Positions 12,954-25,362 are shown, numbered from the stretch's first letter. The stretch: 64,000 bases of DNA from Linnemannia elongata (GCA_036320915.1 JAXBDG010000007.1:2170001-2234000), one strand, 5' to 3'. Notes: generated by a model from the sequence alone, not told the origin. Translations and numbers: made by a program.

Positions 12954-15900
12954 TTAGTCGGTCTGAGACAACATGCTGATGACCCGTCTTGCAAGTCCAA
13001 CAATCTCGCTCTCGTCGTTCATCATATTGTCTCCATCCTGCTGGTGTGGCGACGTCGAATCCAGACTCTGTGTCAACTGGCGGACCGCGGGTATAATCTC
13101 GGGCGAGCGTGTAATCAAATCGATCAACTCCGAGTCGCCTCCCTCCAAGAACTGAACAATCGTCCAGATCGCAATGTGCTGGAAAGTCGTATCGACACTC
13201 TCGAGGAACCGAGAGAGATATCCATGAAGACCTCCCGATGGTGCATCCCAGACAGAGATAAATGGCTGGTAATCCTGCACCTTTGACGACAAGTTTCCAA
13301 TCGCCGCTGCACTGTTGCCCTGCACCTCTACACTTGACGAGTCCGTCAATGGAATCAACACATCCAACGCTCCCAGCTGCAAAAGTCTTGGCTTTAAGTC
13401 GTCTATAGTTGGAGGTAAAAGCACGATAGCATTTTTGTTAGCAACGCTGAGTACCATAATGTTGGCGTGATTATTCTTTCCCAAAACGAAAGATAAATGT
13501 ACCAGAGAGGGCAAGGACGGCGACGCAAGCAGTCATCTCAGACTGGACACTGAGGGGGACGTTCAAGACCAAGGCACAGACACGCTCAACAGCGCCAGCC
13601 TCAACAATGGCCTTCTTGTTGCGCTCGCTACTGGCAGCAAGGTTGCGAAGTGTCGAAATGGCGTGGCATTGAATCTCCTCATTCTCGTCATATGCCAAAA
13701 GCTCAATCAGAGGGTCCAAGAATCCTGCATCGATAATGGGTGACTCGTTCAAAGGGTGAATGGAAATGTTACGGATACAGGCAACAGAAGAGAGAATCAG
13801 GGGCAGGAAAGTCGACTGCAAAAGGCGGAGAAGAGGAGTCAGGCCGCGAGAACGAACAATCTCGAGCTGATACTTTTCGTCTGAGGCCAAGTTACGAAGG
13901 GCCAAAGCTGCTTGGCACTCGACCTTCAGACTTGTCGAGTCCATCAATCCAATCAGAGAGTTGACGAGCTTGGTCTCCGTCTGAGCTAACTTTTTCCGGT
14001 TGGCCGCGTCGACGGCGATATTGCTGAGGGCGGTTGTGCAGTAGTACTGAACATCTGTGTCGGGTGAGCTGAGCAGGCTGACCAGGACAGGGATAGCGCC
14101 TGCGTTGACCAACTGCTGTCTGTTCTCGTCCGAGTGTGTCATGTTGAGGAGTGCTCCTGTTGCGTTACGCTGAACCCTCATGTCCTTGGATCGTGCGAGG
14201 CGTGTGAGGGGAACCAATGCTCCTGATTTAGCGATCTTGGTCTTGTTTTCGTCTAATAAAGTTGATAGGATGGGACACATCCATCGATCGGTTAGCAAAA
14301 ATAAACATAATAAAATCTTTGGTCCTTGTCGGAGTCGATCTAAACTGATGATCTCGTTCGATGAAACAGTAATGCGATGGGAAAAAGAGACAATGGGTTC
14401 ATACCATGTGTGGCGAGATTGGTGATGCATCCGACGGCGTTGCACTGGACCTCGACGTTGGGCGACAACATCTGGCGGATGAGAGGCTCCAATCCACCAA
14501 GCTTTACAATCAGCAACTTGTTCTCCGCTGTGATCAATCGAAGCCAAAAGAAAATCGCAGAGTGAACGAAAAAAAAAGAAAGAGTTGGGATCATTGTGAG
14601 CCGTACGTCCTGTTTGGTACTTCTATCATTTCGTCAACGCAAGTACGGTTTGCTACAAACAACAGAAAACTTACTGTTGACGGCCAGGTTGCCCAGAGCA
14701 GCCGAGGCAGCTCGCTGAACCTCAACATCGTGCGACTGGAGCAAAAAGAGAACGGGCTCCAATGTATCCCGATCCACTGCTCTGACGTCTAACATTTGTA
14801 ACAACAATTGTTCGCACAAGTAAAAAGATCATGGAGGAAGCGCGTGAGTTAAGATACAAAAAATAATGCAAAAAGAAAGAACCCTGTTCGCATGCTCAAT
14901 TCGTGTAGGTCATGGCGCATAACAGAACTCGTTACAGTGTACAAGAGAGCGAAAACCAGATGGTGTTCTTCCCAATAGAGTCAACAGGGAAGTGCAAGAG
15001 TAGTGAGCGTGTAAATTCAAGAGCAATTACCTTTTTCTGTGATTTCTGCAAACGCAAGGGCTGCCGAACGCTGAAGGTCGACATTATCCGAGAAGGCGAG
15101 TGTTGAAAGTGCTCGCAGAGGATCGCCCTCGAAAAAGTTGGTCTCTGTGCGATCTATTAGAAAGAGTAGACAAAAGATGCATCATATGATAGCAGGGAGG
15201 CGGTCAGTTCAAGTCCATCCAGTTCATCGCATCTGGATGCCAGCCGGTCATACCGCAGGACACGAGGTCGCTTGATGAGTGTTCTCACACGCACAAATAA
15301 AAAGGAAAGGAAGATAAAAAAAAAGGAGATGAAAAAAGACTACCAAAAGGACGACCTGACAACATTTTTCCCATCTGTTGTGCAGAAATATGACCCCACC
15401 AACTCAGAGAGGCCTATGCTCATAGGGTGGCTTTTGGAGAACGTAAGCAAGGCAAAAAAAAAAAGCAGGGAAAGAGAATCGCCTAGGGGCATGTGCAGTG
15501 CCAAAAAAACCAATAAACACACTCTCCTTGGAAAACAAACACCGAGAAACAGCACCAGTGGTGTTGTATGAACGGCCAGTGCAAAAAGAAGGAAGAATCT
15601 CAATTGTATGAAGTGCGTGTGCACCGAGCTGTAAAGAGGGTGAGAGGGTGAGAGGATGGAGGGAAGAATAGCAAGGGAGGGTAAAGAGTGGTGGTCATCG
15701 ACGCTGAGTAGGAGAAAACGGGGAAGAGGAGAGAAAGGAGGGAAAGGAGGGAGAAGGGGAGGGAGGAGAGACAATGCATCGAAGGATAGCAGCCCATGTG
15801 TCGGACCATCCTTCTCTGTCTGTCCATTGTCTTGTTCTCACTCGCGCCAACTATTTTTTCCCGCTTGTCCGTTTTGGCTGTGTATGTGTCAATATGTCAA

Positions 15901-16977
15901 GGTATGCGTGTATGCGGTGAGGCGCTGGGTATGTATAAGCAACTCCTGGTCCAGGATCCAGAGCGTGTCGTTTTGTCCTGTGTCCTGCCATGTCTATATA
16001 TCCAGCCAGAGTACACTTTTTCCCTGGCGGTCTTTCCTAAATGTCCTGTTCCTCTGCCCCCTTGAATATCTCACGCCAAGGGGGAAAAAAAGTGACCACG
16101 CGTTACGTTGTTTGCTCACTTGGTGGTGACAACGCCAGTTGTTCAGTCAGTCAGTCAGTCAGTCAGTCAGTCAGTCAGACAGTCAAACAGCCAGTCAACC
16201 AACCTGGCAAACTTGTCTCTCTGTCTTGAAGAACAAATAGAGCCGCCATCTCTTACACTCTTTGCTTGTTCTGTTCGCAGGAACGGGAACAGAACGGAAT
16301 TATGCAACATCTTTCCTTGTTATTTGTTGTTGTGTGCCCAAACCCCCTCTCACTTGTCTCTCTTTCCCATCCGGTAGAGACTAGACTTCCCACCCTACCT
16401 AGCTCTCCAAATAGCTAGCCATTCAGTCCGCGAATCTCACTGTTTGTACGTATATATGTGTGTGTGTGTGCCGCGGAGCAATAGGCAAAGAGTGAACATA
16501 AGAAAAAACGAGAATAAACAAAGGAAGGTTGTGGAGGGAGAGAGTAAGAGAAGAGATATCGAGTGAACTTACTCTCCAAGTACTGCAGCAAGTCGGCGAC
16601 AGCTTCCCGCTCATTCTCCTGGAGCAAGGGCTCATAGAGACCGCTACGGTTGCGGTCTGTCGATTAAGAGTGTCGAGTGTGTTTGTTGTTGAATGAGAAA
16701 GAGACGCCGCAAGTTGGGTTGTTGGGGAGTGTGAGGTATGAGGTGAGATGTGGATGTGGGTGTGAGAAGTCGGTGGCAGGAGGCGAGCGAAGAAGAGTCG
16801 ACGGAGATTGGCGAGGTAGTAGAATGAAAAGAGGGTTGTGTTGTTAGTGTATGCGTGAGTATGCAGATGAGTGAGCGAGGTGAGGTTGTATGAAATGAAG
16901 GTGAGGAAAGACGCGATGAGTATAAGGAGGAGGGGTCAAGTAAACTTACCGGCGCAGCAACTTGAACAGGCACCCAT
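12954..16977 (-). CDS. VAC8: Vacuolar armadillo-repeat protein Vac8
   Basis: Seven exons on the reverse strand (16950-16977, 16573-16656, 15031-15153, 14675-14788, 14405-14527, 13503-14252, 12954-13402) join in frame to 556 aa, close to yeast Vac8 (578 aa). The N-terminus MGACSSCCA is a textbook N-myristoylation (Gly2) plus palmitoylation (Cys cluster) signal, which anchors Vac8 to the vacuole membrane. Armadillo repeats fill the rest: [100 protein letters not shown]. Known partners of Vac8 act in vacuole inheritance, nucleus-vacuole junctions and selective autophagy. Most introns are 80-250 nt, but intron 2 (15,154-16,572) is 1.4 kb. The split between the lipidated N-terminus and the repeats follows exon boundaries. 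Confidence 0.95.
16144..16178. repeat. (CAGT)n microsatellite inside VAC8 intron 2
   Basis: A run of about nine CAGT/TCAG tetranucleotides ends in a degenerate tail (CAGACAGTCAAACAGCCAGT). It sits in the long second intron of VAC8. Confidence 0.9.
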
Positions 16978-18848
16978 GGTTTAGATTGTGAAGGTGTGAA
17001 GGTGTGAAGAGAGTGTAGTGAAGGGGAGGTGTTGTTGGCTTAGGGGTAGTGTCGGAAAAAGAGAAGAAAGGAGGGAAGGGTGTGAGAGTGTGAGGGTGTA
17101 TGTGTTGGTACAAGGGGGGGGATTGTGAAGGGAAAGAAGAGAAGAAGAGAGGGAAGATTAGTCGTGCGAAAGAGGAAAGAAAAGAAAAGAAAAAAGAGTG
17201 TGCAAGATGAGAAGGGAGAGATTCAAGGAGTAAGAACCAGGAAGTGAGTGGGGGGGGGGGTAAAGAAGGAAGGGGAGAAGGAGGGAAAGAAGAGAAGAAA
17301 GAGAAAAAAAGAAAGGGAAGAAAGAGGGCAGAAACGAAAGAAGCGAGAAAACAAGAGCCCTGTTGTTGCTTATGCTGCTGCTGCTGTTGTTGTTTGCTGG
17401 CTGAAGAAGAGAGCAAAAAGTAAGGTGTTTAGAGTGGGGTGTTGTCAGGCGGGTGGTGTGGTGCAGTGCGGTGCGGTGTGGTGAGTTGTGTTGTGTGCTG
17501 TTATGTGCCCTTTGTGTAGAGGAGAAATGGTGAGCATAAGTGAAAAATATTGGCGGCTGAGGGAGAAAAGAGTGTGGATGTGCGATTACTATTCCTTTTT
17601 GGACAATGAATAAAGAGATAGAGAAAAGTGTGGCACTACCACCACGATTACCACCACCATCACCACCACTACTGACTAACAAAACACCACAGGCATCTTA
17701 AACAAAGACTTGAGCAGGACCAAATCTCGCAACGGAAACAGGGAGTAAATGTAAGGAAGGAAGGAGAGGAAGGATGCTGTAATGAAAATAATTGGAGCCA
17801 GGTAGGATATGCATGTATACATCAGAAGGGAAGAAGAGCAAAGGAGTAAAAAAACAAGAGGGATCAAACACACCCACGAAAACAAAACATGAAGACGCGC
17901 CAAGGATGTTGCTCTATCGAATGACGAGAGTGGTTCACATACACCCACACCCACACACGGTGACGATTGATTGAGTGATTGATTGACTGACACATGACAT
18001 AACCCGAAAGCTTGGAGGCTGTAGCCACACTGGATATATGAAGGAAAATGGTGGCGCCGTGCACTCACTCTCTTATGATATGATATGATATGATATGATA
18101 AATGTTTTGCTATGATAGTCGCTACAACAAGAGGTTGTTGTTGTCGTTGACGAAAGAAAGGACAGAAAGAAAAATAAAAAAAAAGTCTAAATGCGATAGG
18201 TGGCCAAAGTAAGGACTGTGCTGTGTATGTGTGTGGTTGGGTGGGTAGGGGGGTGTTGTCCATACCTGATCAGGAAGAAGAGAGGGGAGCGTGAAGGGTG
18301 GGAAGGTGAGTGTGTGTGTGAATGAGAAGCGTGTGAACGAGGGAAGTGAACGATGGAATGACAGAAACAGGTGCTGGTAGAAGAAGCAAGAAAGGCAGAA
18401 GAGAAGAGGAGAGAAAGAAGAATCAAAAAGAAGGTTGAGCTATCCGTTCTTGCTTTTCTCGTCAGCAGATTCTCATGAAAAGGAGCGTCTGATAAAACTA
18501 GCCGAGAAAATTGCCTACGTCTCCCTAATTGACAGCAAAACAAAAAAGCACACGCCCCTTTTTAATTGACCATCCATCCATCGAACACTCAAACTCACAG
18601 AAACACAAACTGAGCACTCAATGAACTCAATGGGGTCCGTGATACATTCATTATGCCTTTTTTTTATTACAAAATTGGTTCTTTATTATGGGTTAGGGGC
18701 ATCGAAAGAATAAGAAGAGAGGGGGCAGACACCCATGGTCAGATGCTTTTTTTGTTGTGCGTGTGCATGTCGAAGGAAGAAAAAATAGATACAGGAATAT
18801 GAAGGAATATGTGCAGATCGAGAAAGGGGAATAGGATGAAAAGGATAT
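16978..18848. other. Intergenic upstream of VAC8
   Basis: About 1.9 kb between the VAC8 start and the 3' end of the MARVEL-like gene. Purine-rich on the plus strand near 17,000-17,400. A pentanucleotide TGATA repeat sits at 18,074-18,100. Open frames here are compositionally biased and unsupported. Confidence 0.5.
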
Positions 18849-20156
18849 TTAAAAGTGCTCGGGCTGGGGCATGGCCATGATGGGTGGGTATGGTCCTTGT
18901 TGATGTTGCTGCTGGTATTGTTGCTGCTGGTTGTTATTGTTCATATACTGAGTTCCATAAGGAGACTGCTGGTGAGGTGGTCCCATCATTGGATACGCGC
19001 CTTGGGAATGTGGTCCCATAGTCTGTTGTGGGTACATTGGTTGTTGCTGCTGCTGGTATGATTGTTGTTGTTGGTATGGTTGCTGCTGTTGCTGTAATGG
19101 TTGCTGGTTGGCATAGAGGTTACCGGCACTAGCATAGGGGTTGTACTGGTCGTAGGCGCTGGCAGACATATTGGACATGGCCGATGATTGCTGAAAGTGC
19201 CCTGATGATCCCTGTCCCAAATAGCCATTGTTGCTACCTTGGTTGGGGTGACTGGTGACAGTGTTGTTGTAGTCGTAGAGGTTGGACGCCGACTGGTAAC
19301 TGGGCTGAAGAACATGTCCGCTGTTTCCAGTCGATGTATAGGTGTTGTATCCACTGTGGGGGTCGGCGGCAGCAGAGACGTGAACAGGTGCCGGAGTGGC
19401 GACACCAGCTCCGAGAGTAGAGTGGGTGACGGCGGGTGTGGTCGTTGGCAAGACTGGATCCTGATAGACAGTCTCAGAGAATCCTCCAGTCGAAGTAGCA
19501 GGGGCAGGGTCGGTGGTGGGTGAAGTAGCCTCGATATCCTTAGGTTCCTCTGAACCTGCACCATTTGTTGTCGGCACCTCTCCATTCTGCTCCGCACGTC
19601 GGTACTCCGAGGGAGAGGGTCCCAATGCATAGCTGCCTCCGACCTTGACTTGGGCGGCCTTCTTGTCCCGAACAGCCCGTTGAATTGCGAATGTGATGAG
19701 AATAACTGCCGTGACGATGAAGAGAATCGCAGACAGGATACAGAAGGCGGTCGAGGCAAACATGGATTGGCAGGCACGGATGTAGTTCTTGTCGTCGGTG
19801 TCTTTTCCAGAGGGGAGGACTTTGCAGGAGACATGAGTCATGTTATTGGCTGGCTTGGCAATGCCCCCGATAGAGGCCAGGACCCAGAGTAGAATGGCGA
19901 CTCCGACCCAGGAGCCCTCGATAGCGGCATTGACTGTCCGGCCTGATTTCTGACGGAGGACGAGGACGAGGGTGACTATGGTCGATATGAGGGAGAAGAT
20001 GAGGGTGCCGATGGCAATACCAGAGACTGATTCTGCGTCTGGAGATTTGGGGTAGGCAGAGACATAGAGACAGCAGCAGATGACGACGATGAGTCCGGAG
20101 AAGAAGGTGCCGAGTTGGACCAGGAACAATGTCCGGGATGTTGGAGAGAAATTCAT
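18849..20156 (-). CDS. Four-TM MARVEL-like membrane protein with Gln/Tyr-rich tail
   Basis: Single exon, 435 aa from the ATG that begins MNFSPTSRTLFLVQ; the upstream in-frame extension starts at a non-ATG codon. Four hydrophobic segments fill the first 190 residues: VQLGTFFSGLIVVICCCLYV, GIAIGTLIFSLISTIVTLVL, SWVGVAILLWVLASIGGIA and AFCILSAILFIVTAVILITF. Loops are short, and one loop has Cys pairs (VSCKVLP, RACQSMF). This is the topology of MARVEL-type proteins, which organise membrane microdomains and traffic; the assignment rests on topology only. The remaining 240 residues are a cytosolic low-complexity tail. It starts with KKAAQV and then becomes Pro/Ser/Thr-rich, ending in Gln/Tyr/Pro/Gly-rich sequence with runs of Gln. 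Such tails occur in fungal plasma-membrane proteins but give no function. Confidence 0.75.
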   Translation of the reverse strand: MNFSPTSRTLFLVQLGTFFSGLIVVICCCLYVSAYPKSPDAESVSGIAIGTLIFSLISTIVTLVLVLRQKSGRTVNAAIEGSWVGVAILLWVLASIGGIAKPANNMTHVSCKVLPSGKDTDDKNYIRACQSMFASTAFCILSAILFIVTAVILITFAIQRAVRDKKAAQVKVGGSYALGPSPSEYRRAEQNGEVPTTNGAGSEEPKDIEATSPTTDPAPATSTGGFSETVYQDPVLPTTTPAVTHSTLGAGVATPAPVHVSAAADPHSGYNTYTSTGNSGHVLQPSYQSASNLYDYNNTVTSHPNQGSNNGYLGQGSSGHFQQSSAMSNMSASAYDQYNPYASAGNLYANQQPLQQQQQPYQQQQSYQQQQQPMYPQQTMGPHSQGAYPMMGPPHQQSPYGTQYMNNNNQQQQYQQQHQQGPYPPIMAMPQPEHF

Positions 20157-21931
20157 TGATCTGTTGTTGTTGGTTGGGTGAGAGCGAGGGGGAGTGAGAG
20201 TGAGTGTGATCAAATGAGAGTGGGAGTGTGGGTGTAAGTTAGTGATGGAGTGGAGTGTGAGGAGTGAAGAATGAAGGGTGATGAGTTAATATAAATTATA
20301 GATAAATAAAGGTTGAGTGGAGTGAAGTGTGAATGAGAGAAAGTGAAAAGGGAGAAGAGAAAGAAAAGAGAAAACAGACAAAAGGGCGAAGCCAAGACAT
20401 GGTGATAAATAAATCAAAACTGAACGAACGGGGGTTAAGGAGGTGATTGTCCCTGGTTGGGTATTTTACACGCTGTAATCGTCATCTCTCAATAAAGAAT
20501 CTTGGACACAAACCCCTGCTTGCTTCTTGCCTTGTCTCTTCAATGATCCTTGTGTTTTGTCTGTTGCTTGCTCTTTCTTAATCGCATCGCTCCCCTTCTC
20601 CTTCGTCGTCGTCGTCTTTAGTCATCTTTTTCTATGAGTCCATAATCGATAACATTCTACTACTCCGTCCCACCATCCCTCTTCTGTCCTAGTCTTCCAA
20701 CTTGCAAAAAAATTATTCTAACCCTTCTCTTTCGAAGGAGGCGGACCCTTTTTTCTCTCCATCCGTGAAAGTTAAGCATTTTGTGCTGTTGCATGTCATC
20801 GATAAAAATATCGCAATAATCCCCGCTTGTGGACCTGTGGAGGGAGGCATCTGACTCTTCTCCTTCTCTTCCCTCAAATGCATGGCACTTACACTCACAT
20901 CCAAAGTACCCATGGTTTCCGATCATCCTCTCCTCCCGCATTTTCTCCCTCTTCACATCTCACTACATCCTTCTCTTTTCGTTTTCACTTCACTTTTCTT
21001 TCGCTTATCCGTATTGCGAATTATAATAATAACAAGGACAGCTTATTGCGTGGTACTTGTCCTTCATTTTTTTTTTTTTTTTTTTTTTTTTACGGCTGTG
21101 TCCTTCATTCATGCCAAGACGCTGTTTTTCGATTGCATATAAAATTCTATTTCAGTTCTTATAACTGGGCTGTCTCTCTGTCTTGACTCTTGTGTGTATC
21201 TCACCCTTCTTCCCAGCTAATATTGTTGTTGTTCGTGTCCCTTGACTCCTCGTCCTTGGCCGTGCGATGAGGGAAGGGCTGCCGGGTCTTGTTTGTCTTG
21301 CAATCATCCCACTCTTTCAAACAGCCCTCTTGGTAACACTAATCTCCCATTTCTGTCCTCTTTGCGCCTTATACCTATAACTTGATTTTAAACACCGTAT
21401 CTTGAAGGACGTGTGTGGTACATGAGTGTGGTACTTTTGCGCACAGAGTAAGCAAGCCAAGAAGAAAGTTGTGTCGCCACCCAATAACATGTCTCTCTGG
21501 TTGAGCCGCTCTAATGCAAGGGTCGATTTTTCTCATGGCTGTTTTGATGGACTACGCTATGGGCCTACAGCAACAACTACGGCAAAGCAGCAGCGCAAAA
21601 ACGAAATAAAAAGAAAGCGGAGCGGACAACAGCATGGAAGGGTCTCGTCCACAGTAAGACAAAAAAAAAGTGGAGCAGGCAACTTTCGTCAACGTAAACC
21701 GCGTTAATTGATGTCATCGATCGATGGTTTTTTTTTCTCGGCACTAGTTTTGTGCATGGGGTTTTATTGTGATAGCTACTATGGGGTAGGGGGTTTTTTT
21801 ATGTACATGGTGAGGTGTGTGTAAAGGGATCGCGCTTCCATCATAATGATGATCAAAGGATCGCCTTTTGTTTCTTTTCAAAAGAGTCGTAATAAAGCGA
21901 ATTTCTGCATGGTCAAAAAAACAAGAGTCAA
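20157..21931. other. Intergenic with T25 tract
   Basis: About 1.8 kb with no supported gene. It contains a homopolymer of about 25 T at 21,067-21,091 and scattered CT-rich segments. It includes the promoter of the MARVEL-like gene and the 3' flank of the Rtc3-like gene. Confidence 0.5.
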
Positions 21932-22453
21932 TTAGACGTGGGACTGCTGGATCTCGCCCTTCATGATGATCTCCTCGGCGATGGCTTGCTCGTCGCTGGT
22001 GTTGAAGAGGGCCTCCAAATCTGCTCGTGCGGGGCGGGCGACCTTGCCGTCAAAGCCGCGGCCAGTCACCGTCTGAAAGATCTCGTATGCTAGAAGGAAG
22101 GAAGCGAGAACAATGTGAAGAAAAAACAGGTTAACGTAACATCCTTCTTGGCAGCCATTTTCCCACGACCCTTCATAACTACTTAAAGCCGAACCAGCAA
22201 ACCAGCAAAACCAGCAGATAAACAAACAAAGGATTGAAACGGAGGAGAGGAACTTACACTGGACGACATCGACGAGGGCGACGGGGGGCTGGGTCATGTC
22301 AGACTCCCGGGCCTGCTTCTGGTGGTTGCCAGTGGAGCCTTGGTGGGAGCGCTGGGCACGGTACTTGGCGGCCATGCCGGGCTGGGCCATGATAAAGACA
22401 TCGGGCATGTGCTGACCGGGGTGGTTGGGGGCCTTGTAGATAATCTTCTCCAT
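21932..22453 (-). CDS. Rtc3-like SBDS-domain protein
   Basis: Two exons (22258-22453 and 21932-22089, reverse strand) give 117 aa. It begins MEKIIYKAPNHPGQHMPDVFIM. The second exon reads YEIFQTVTGRGFDGKVARPARADLEALFNTSDEQAIAEEIIMKGEIQ (in parts), which has the SBDS N-terminal-fold pattern: Phe-Gln-Thr, then Gly-Arg-Gly, an Ala-rich helix ending in Leu-x-x-x-Phe, then a helix before KGEIQ. Single-domain versions such as yeast Rtc3 are small RNA-associated proteins of uncertain molecular role; full-length SBDS/Sdo1 matures 60S subunits. Donor CAGT|GTAAGT and acceptor CTAG keep the frame (VVQ-S-YEIF). Between residues about 35 and 55 there is a lineage-specific Gln/Ser/His-rich insertion. Confidence 0.75.
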   Translation of the reverse strand: MEKIIYKAPNHPGQHMPDVFIMAQPGMAAKYRAQRSHQGSTGNHQKQARESDMTQPPVALVDVVQCKFLSSVSILCLFICWFCWFAGSALSSYEGSWENGCQEGCYVNLFFLHIVLASFLLAYEIFQTVTGRGFDGKVARPARADLEALFNTSDEQAIAEEIIMKGEIQQSHV

Positions 22454-22551
22454 GTTTGTTGTTGTTGCGAGTGTGGGGATAAGGTTTTTTATTGTTTATT
22501 GTTTGTTGTTTGTTGTGGGGTTGAGAGAAGAAAAAACGGCAAACAGAAGCG

Positions 22552-22560
22552 CTTTTATAT
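22552..22560 (-). promoter_or_regulatory. TATA-like element of the Rtc3-like gene
   Basis: The reverse strand reads ATATAAAAG about 100 bp upstream of the Rtc3-like start codon, in a position suited to a core promoter. Confidence 0.4.
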
Positions 22561-22889
22561 CAATGTAGAGGTCGAGTGAGCATTCGCGTTCACTCTGAAA
22601 AGCGATGAAACATTTTTCTCATTGTGTGGTCATTGGCGCCGGTTTTTGCTGCACGCATTTTTTGTTACCCTTCTACGGCTTTCTCTTTCTTGCTTACACG
22701 ACAACTTGCTTAAGTCACCACCCCTTGTGCTATGCTTGTGTCTAGTTCCTGGGGCATCATAGGGTAGCATCATAGGCTATGATAGCCTCTTCAATGGTAG
22801 GCCCCAGGCCTATGCGTTCATTCTATCGTCATGGTCATGTCATAAAGGCCCTCCCTGATCTCCGCAAGTTCACAACTTTTTTGTCTTCT

Positions 22890-22892
<3 letters not shown>

Positions 22893-22924
<32 letters not shown>
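22893..22924. repeat. T32 homopolymer
   Basis: An uninterrupted run of about 32 T lies between the Rtc3-like and COX14-like genes. The exact length will be unreliable in any assembly. Confidence 0.9.
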
Positions 22925-23114
22925 CTTCTTTTTCGTGGCGTTAAATTTGAGATTTTATAACAGTCCCAGGTATCCGATTCGATCGCCCATACTACTTCGG
23001 TAACCTTTCTTTCCTACTTTCGCCACTCGTGTGTCCCTGACCTAAAAGCTTGATTCAACAACACTACCACCACCACCACAACCACCACCAACTACACATA
23101 CAAACAATCTAATC

Positions 23115-23638
23115 ATGGGAGCATCAACAAAACTCGCAGACCTCGCCCACCGCACATTCATCCTCGGAGTCTTTGGCGCCACCGGTACATTTTCTCACAC
23201 TGGGAACATTTCAAAACGATCACTAACCCTTGTTTTTGTTGCTTGATTCCTTCGCGGAGAGAACCACCGAGATCACCCTTCTTCAATACTCGTCGAGGAA
23301 AAAAAATATATATGTACTGATGCCTTTTGTTTTTGCACTTGTTAAACAACAACATATTATAGTCTACATTGGAGTCGGAACTGTTCAATTGGTCAACGCT
23401 CGTATCGAGAAGAACAAGGTCATGAGGGCTACCTGGGACGCTGTAAGCACCTTTTACCATACACCCTTTCGCACAACCGAATATCTCGGAAGAGAAAAAA
23501 AAAATCGACTTGAGTTAACATATTATGAATCTTCATCTTGATTGAATTTAGGAACAAATGGCCGAGTTGCGTCGTCAGGGAGAGGAAGAGATGGAAAGAC
23601 AGAGATTGGAGCAGCAGGCAAGGAGAGACCAGGCATAA
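23115..23638 (+). CDS. Small single-TM mitochondrial protein, COX14-like
   Basis: Three exons (23115-23184, 23363-23442, 23552-23638) give 78 aa. The protein is MGASTKLADLAHRTFILGVF, then a hydrophobic segment into VYIGVGTVQLVNARIEKNK, then a charged Glu/Arg/Gln helix to the end (EEEMERQRLEQQARRDQA). The pattern of Lys-Leu-Ala-Asp-x-x-His-Arg followed by one TM matches fungal Cox14, an inner-membrane factor that couples Cox1 synthesis to cytochrome oxidase assembly. The match is to a short motif only. Other small single-TM mitochondrial proteins (for example ATP synthase subunit e) are possible. Acceptors TATTATAG and GAATTTAG and good phase continuity support the joins. Confidence 0.65.
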
Positions 23639-23830
23639 AATTCGTGGACGGAAAAAAAAAAAAGCCGACTCAACGACAAACCCAATTCTGCATCATGTAT
23701 CAACTATCATCCATTTTCCCTCGACAACCAATAAACCCACTCTTTCACCAACACAATGACAAAGCGAGCAAAAAGAAACGTTCAGGACAAAGTTCATTAT
23801 GATTTGCGCTTCAAAACAAATTCAACGTAA

Positions 23831-25287
23831 TTATCCCTGGTGCTGACGAGTGCGCTCATCCCAGATCCGGTTCCCAGCCTGGATAGCATCCTCAACCTTC
23901 TCCAAATCCTCACACTCGCGCACCTCCAAAGTCGCAGGACCACCTAACCGATAACCCGACTGCTCAACCCTCAACAAGTCCGTCATCAACCCAACTGTCC
24001 CTAAATGCGAAGCAATATCGGCAATCAATGTACGGATATAGGTTCCCGAAGAGCAATGGACCCGGATATGGAAATAGAGACTGTTGTCGCCGATGGTTGG
24101 CGGTGGGATGGGGATGTGAGTTAGGTCGGTCAGTGTAGGGTCGCTGAATTTCTTTGGGCGAAAGGATTTCTGTTCTTCCTGAATATTGTTCTCATCACCG
24201 CGTAATGTGACATTGTCACAACTATTGACGACGGGAGAATCGCCCACAGATGCTTCGGAGGAATCAGTATCGAGCTGGAACCCAAAGGCTTGCAGACAAG
24301 GATCTGGAACCGTCACTTCATCCGGATACGAGAGCAAGTCCAATCCATGGATCTGCACCTTCCTTGACGGGATCTCCCTCGGTAACGGAATCCCCTCACG
24401 CGCATAGTCGTACAACCTCTTTCCATCCATATTCAACGCCGAGTACCTAATCTCATACAAACACATTGAACAAAAAACATTAGTATCTTACGCGTGTAAT
24501 CACCATAGTTCTCGCGCGGAACAAAGAGTATTCACAGACTCAACTTACAAGGGAGGGGTTTGAGAAATCTCGCCTTTGAAGGCTTGAAGGGTGTCCAGTA
24601 ACCGCTCCTTGGTGATGTGATCCGTCGGTTTCTGGTCGACTAAAGATCCTGTTGAGTCCAGAGTCGTTGAGCTGTATCCTAGCCGCGCTTCCGCAATGTA
24701 GACCTACAAGTGAGAGAGTTTGTCCTGTTTGTTAGTGCCCTGAAACGCGCAAAAAGGGGTGAAAAGAATCAGAGAGCAGCGTTTTACTTTTTCAAGTTGA
24801 GGATTTTACTTTGGAGGATCCGCTCATGTTATGCAGCTTTTTGCACCCAGTCCCCATCCCTACCACTACAAAAAAAAAAATAAAAAAAATAAAAAGGCAC
24901 AATAGGTTAGCTTCGTTCCTTCTCTCACCACTAACAACTAACCACCCAACATCTAAAAACAAACACCCATCCCCGCTATTCTTTACCTACGATCCCCCGA
25001 GCCAAAGGATCCAGAGTTCCGCCATGCCCAATCTTGACCAATCCGCGCTTCTGTGCCCTTTTTGACCCGTCGACTTCCAGAACGCCCTTGACTAAAGGGT
25101 GAGACTGATTCCGTTTGCAGACATGTTGTAAGTGATCAAGGATGGTGGTTGAGGTGATCCCGGAGGGTTTGTTGACTGCAAAAAGCCCAGTTAGCGGGAC
25201 GTGTTTCGGTGTTTTGGTTTTTGTTGCATTGGTGATGGAGGAAGTGGAGAGTTTTGAGGACAAGGCGATGAGGGATCTGGACACCAT
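23831..25287 (-). CDS. PUS4: tRNA pseudouridine-55 synthase (TruB/Pus4 family)
   Basis: Four exons on the reverse strand (24987-25287, 24810-24859, 24549-24703, 23831-24446) give about 373 aa. Pus4 isomerises U55 in the T-loop of tRNAs in cytosol and mitochondria. The conserved TruB signatures are present: GLFAVNKPSGITS near residue 35, KIGHGGTLDPLARGIVGMG with the catalytic Asp of the GTLDP motif near residue 93, YIAEARLG, TPPLYSALNMDGKRLYDYAREG, then LYFHIRVHCSSGTYIRTLIAD. The N-terminal 30 residues (MVSRSLIALSSKLSTSS...) are Ser/Lys/Thr-rich and could act as a mitochondrial presequence. A 50-residue acidic/Ser-rich insertion lies between the PYDEV-like and YFHIRV segments. Exon 2 is only 50 nt; its frame is fixed by VGMGTGCKKL, as in other TruB proteins. 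Confidence 0.9.
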
Positions 25288-25362
25288 GATCACAACAAAG
25301 CGAAAAGCGAGAAATAAGAGAGAAAAGACAGAAAGTTGGTGGCCAAAGCGTTTTTTATTTGA

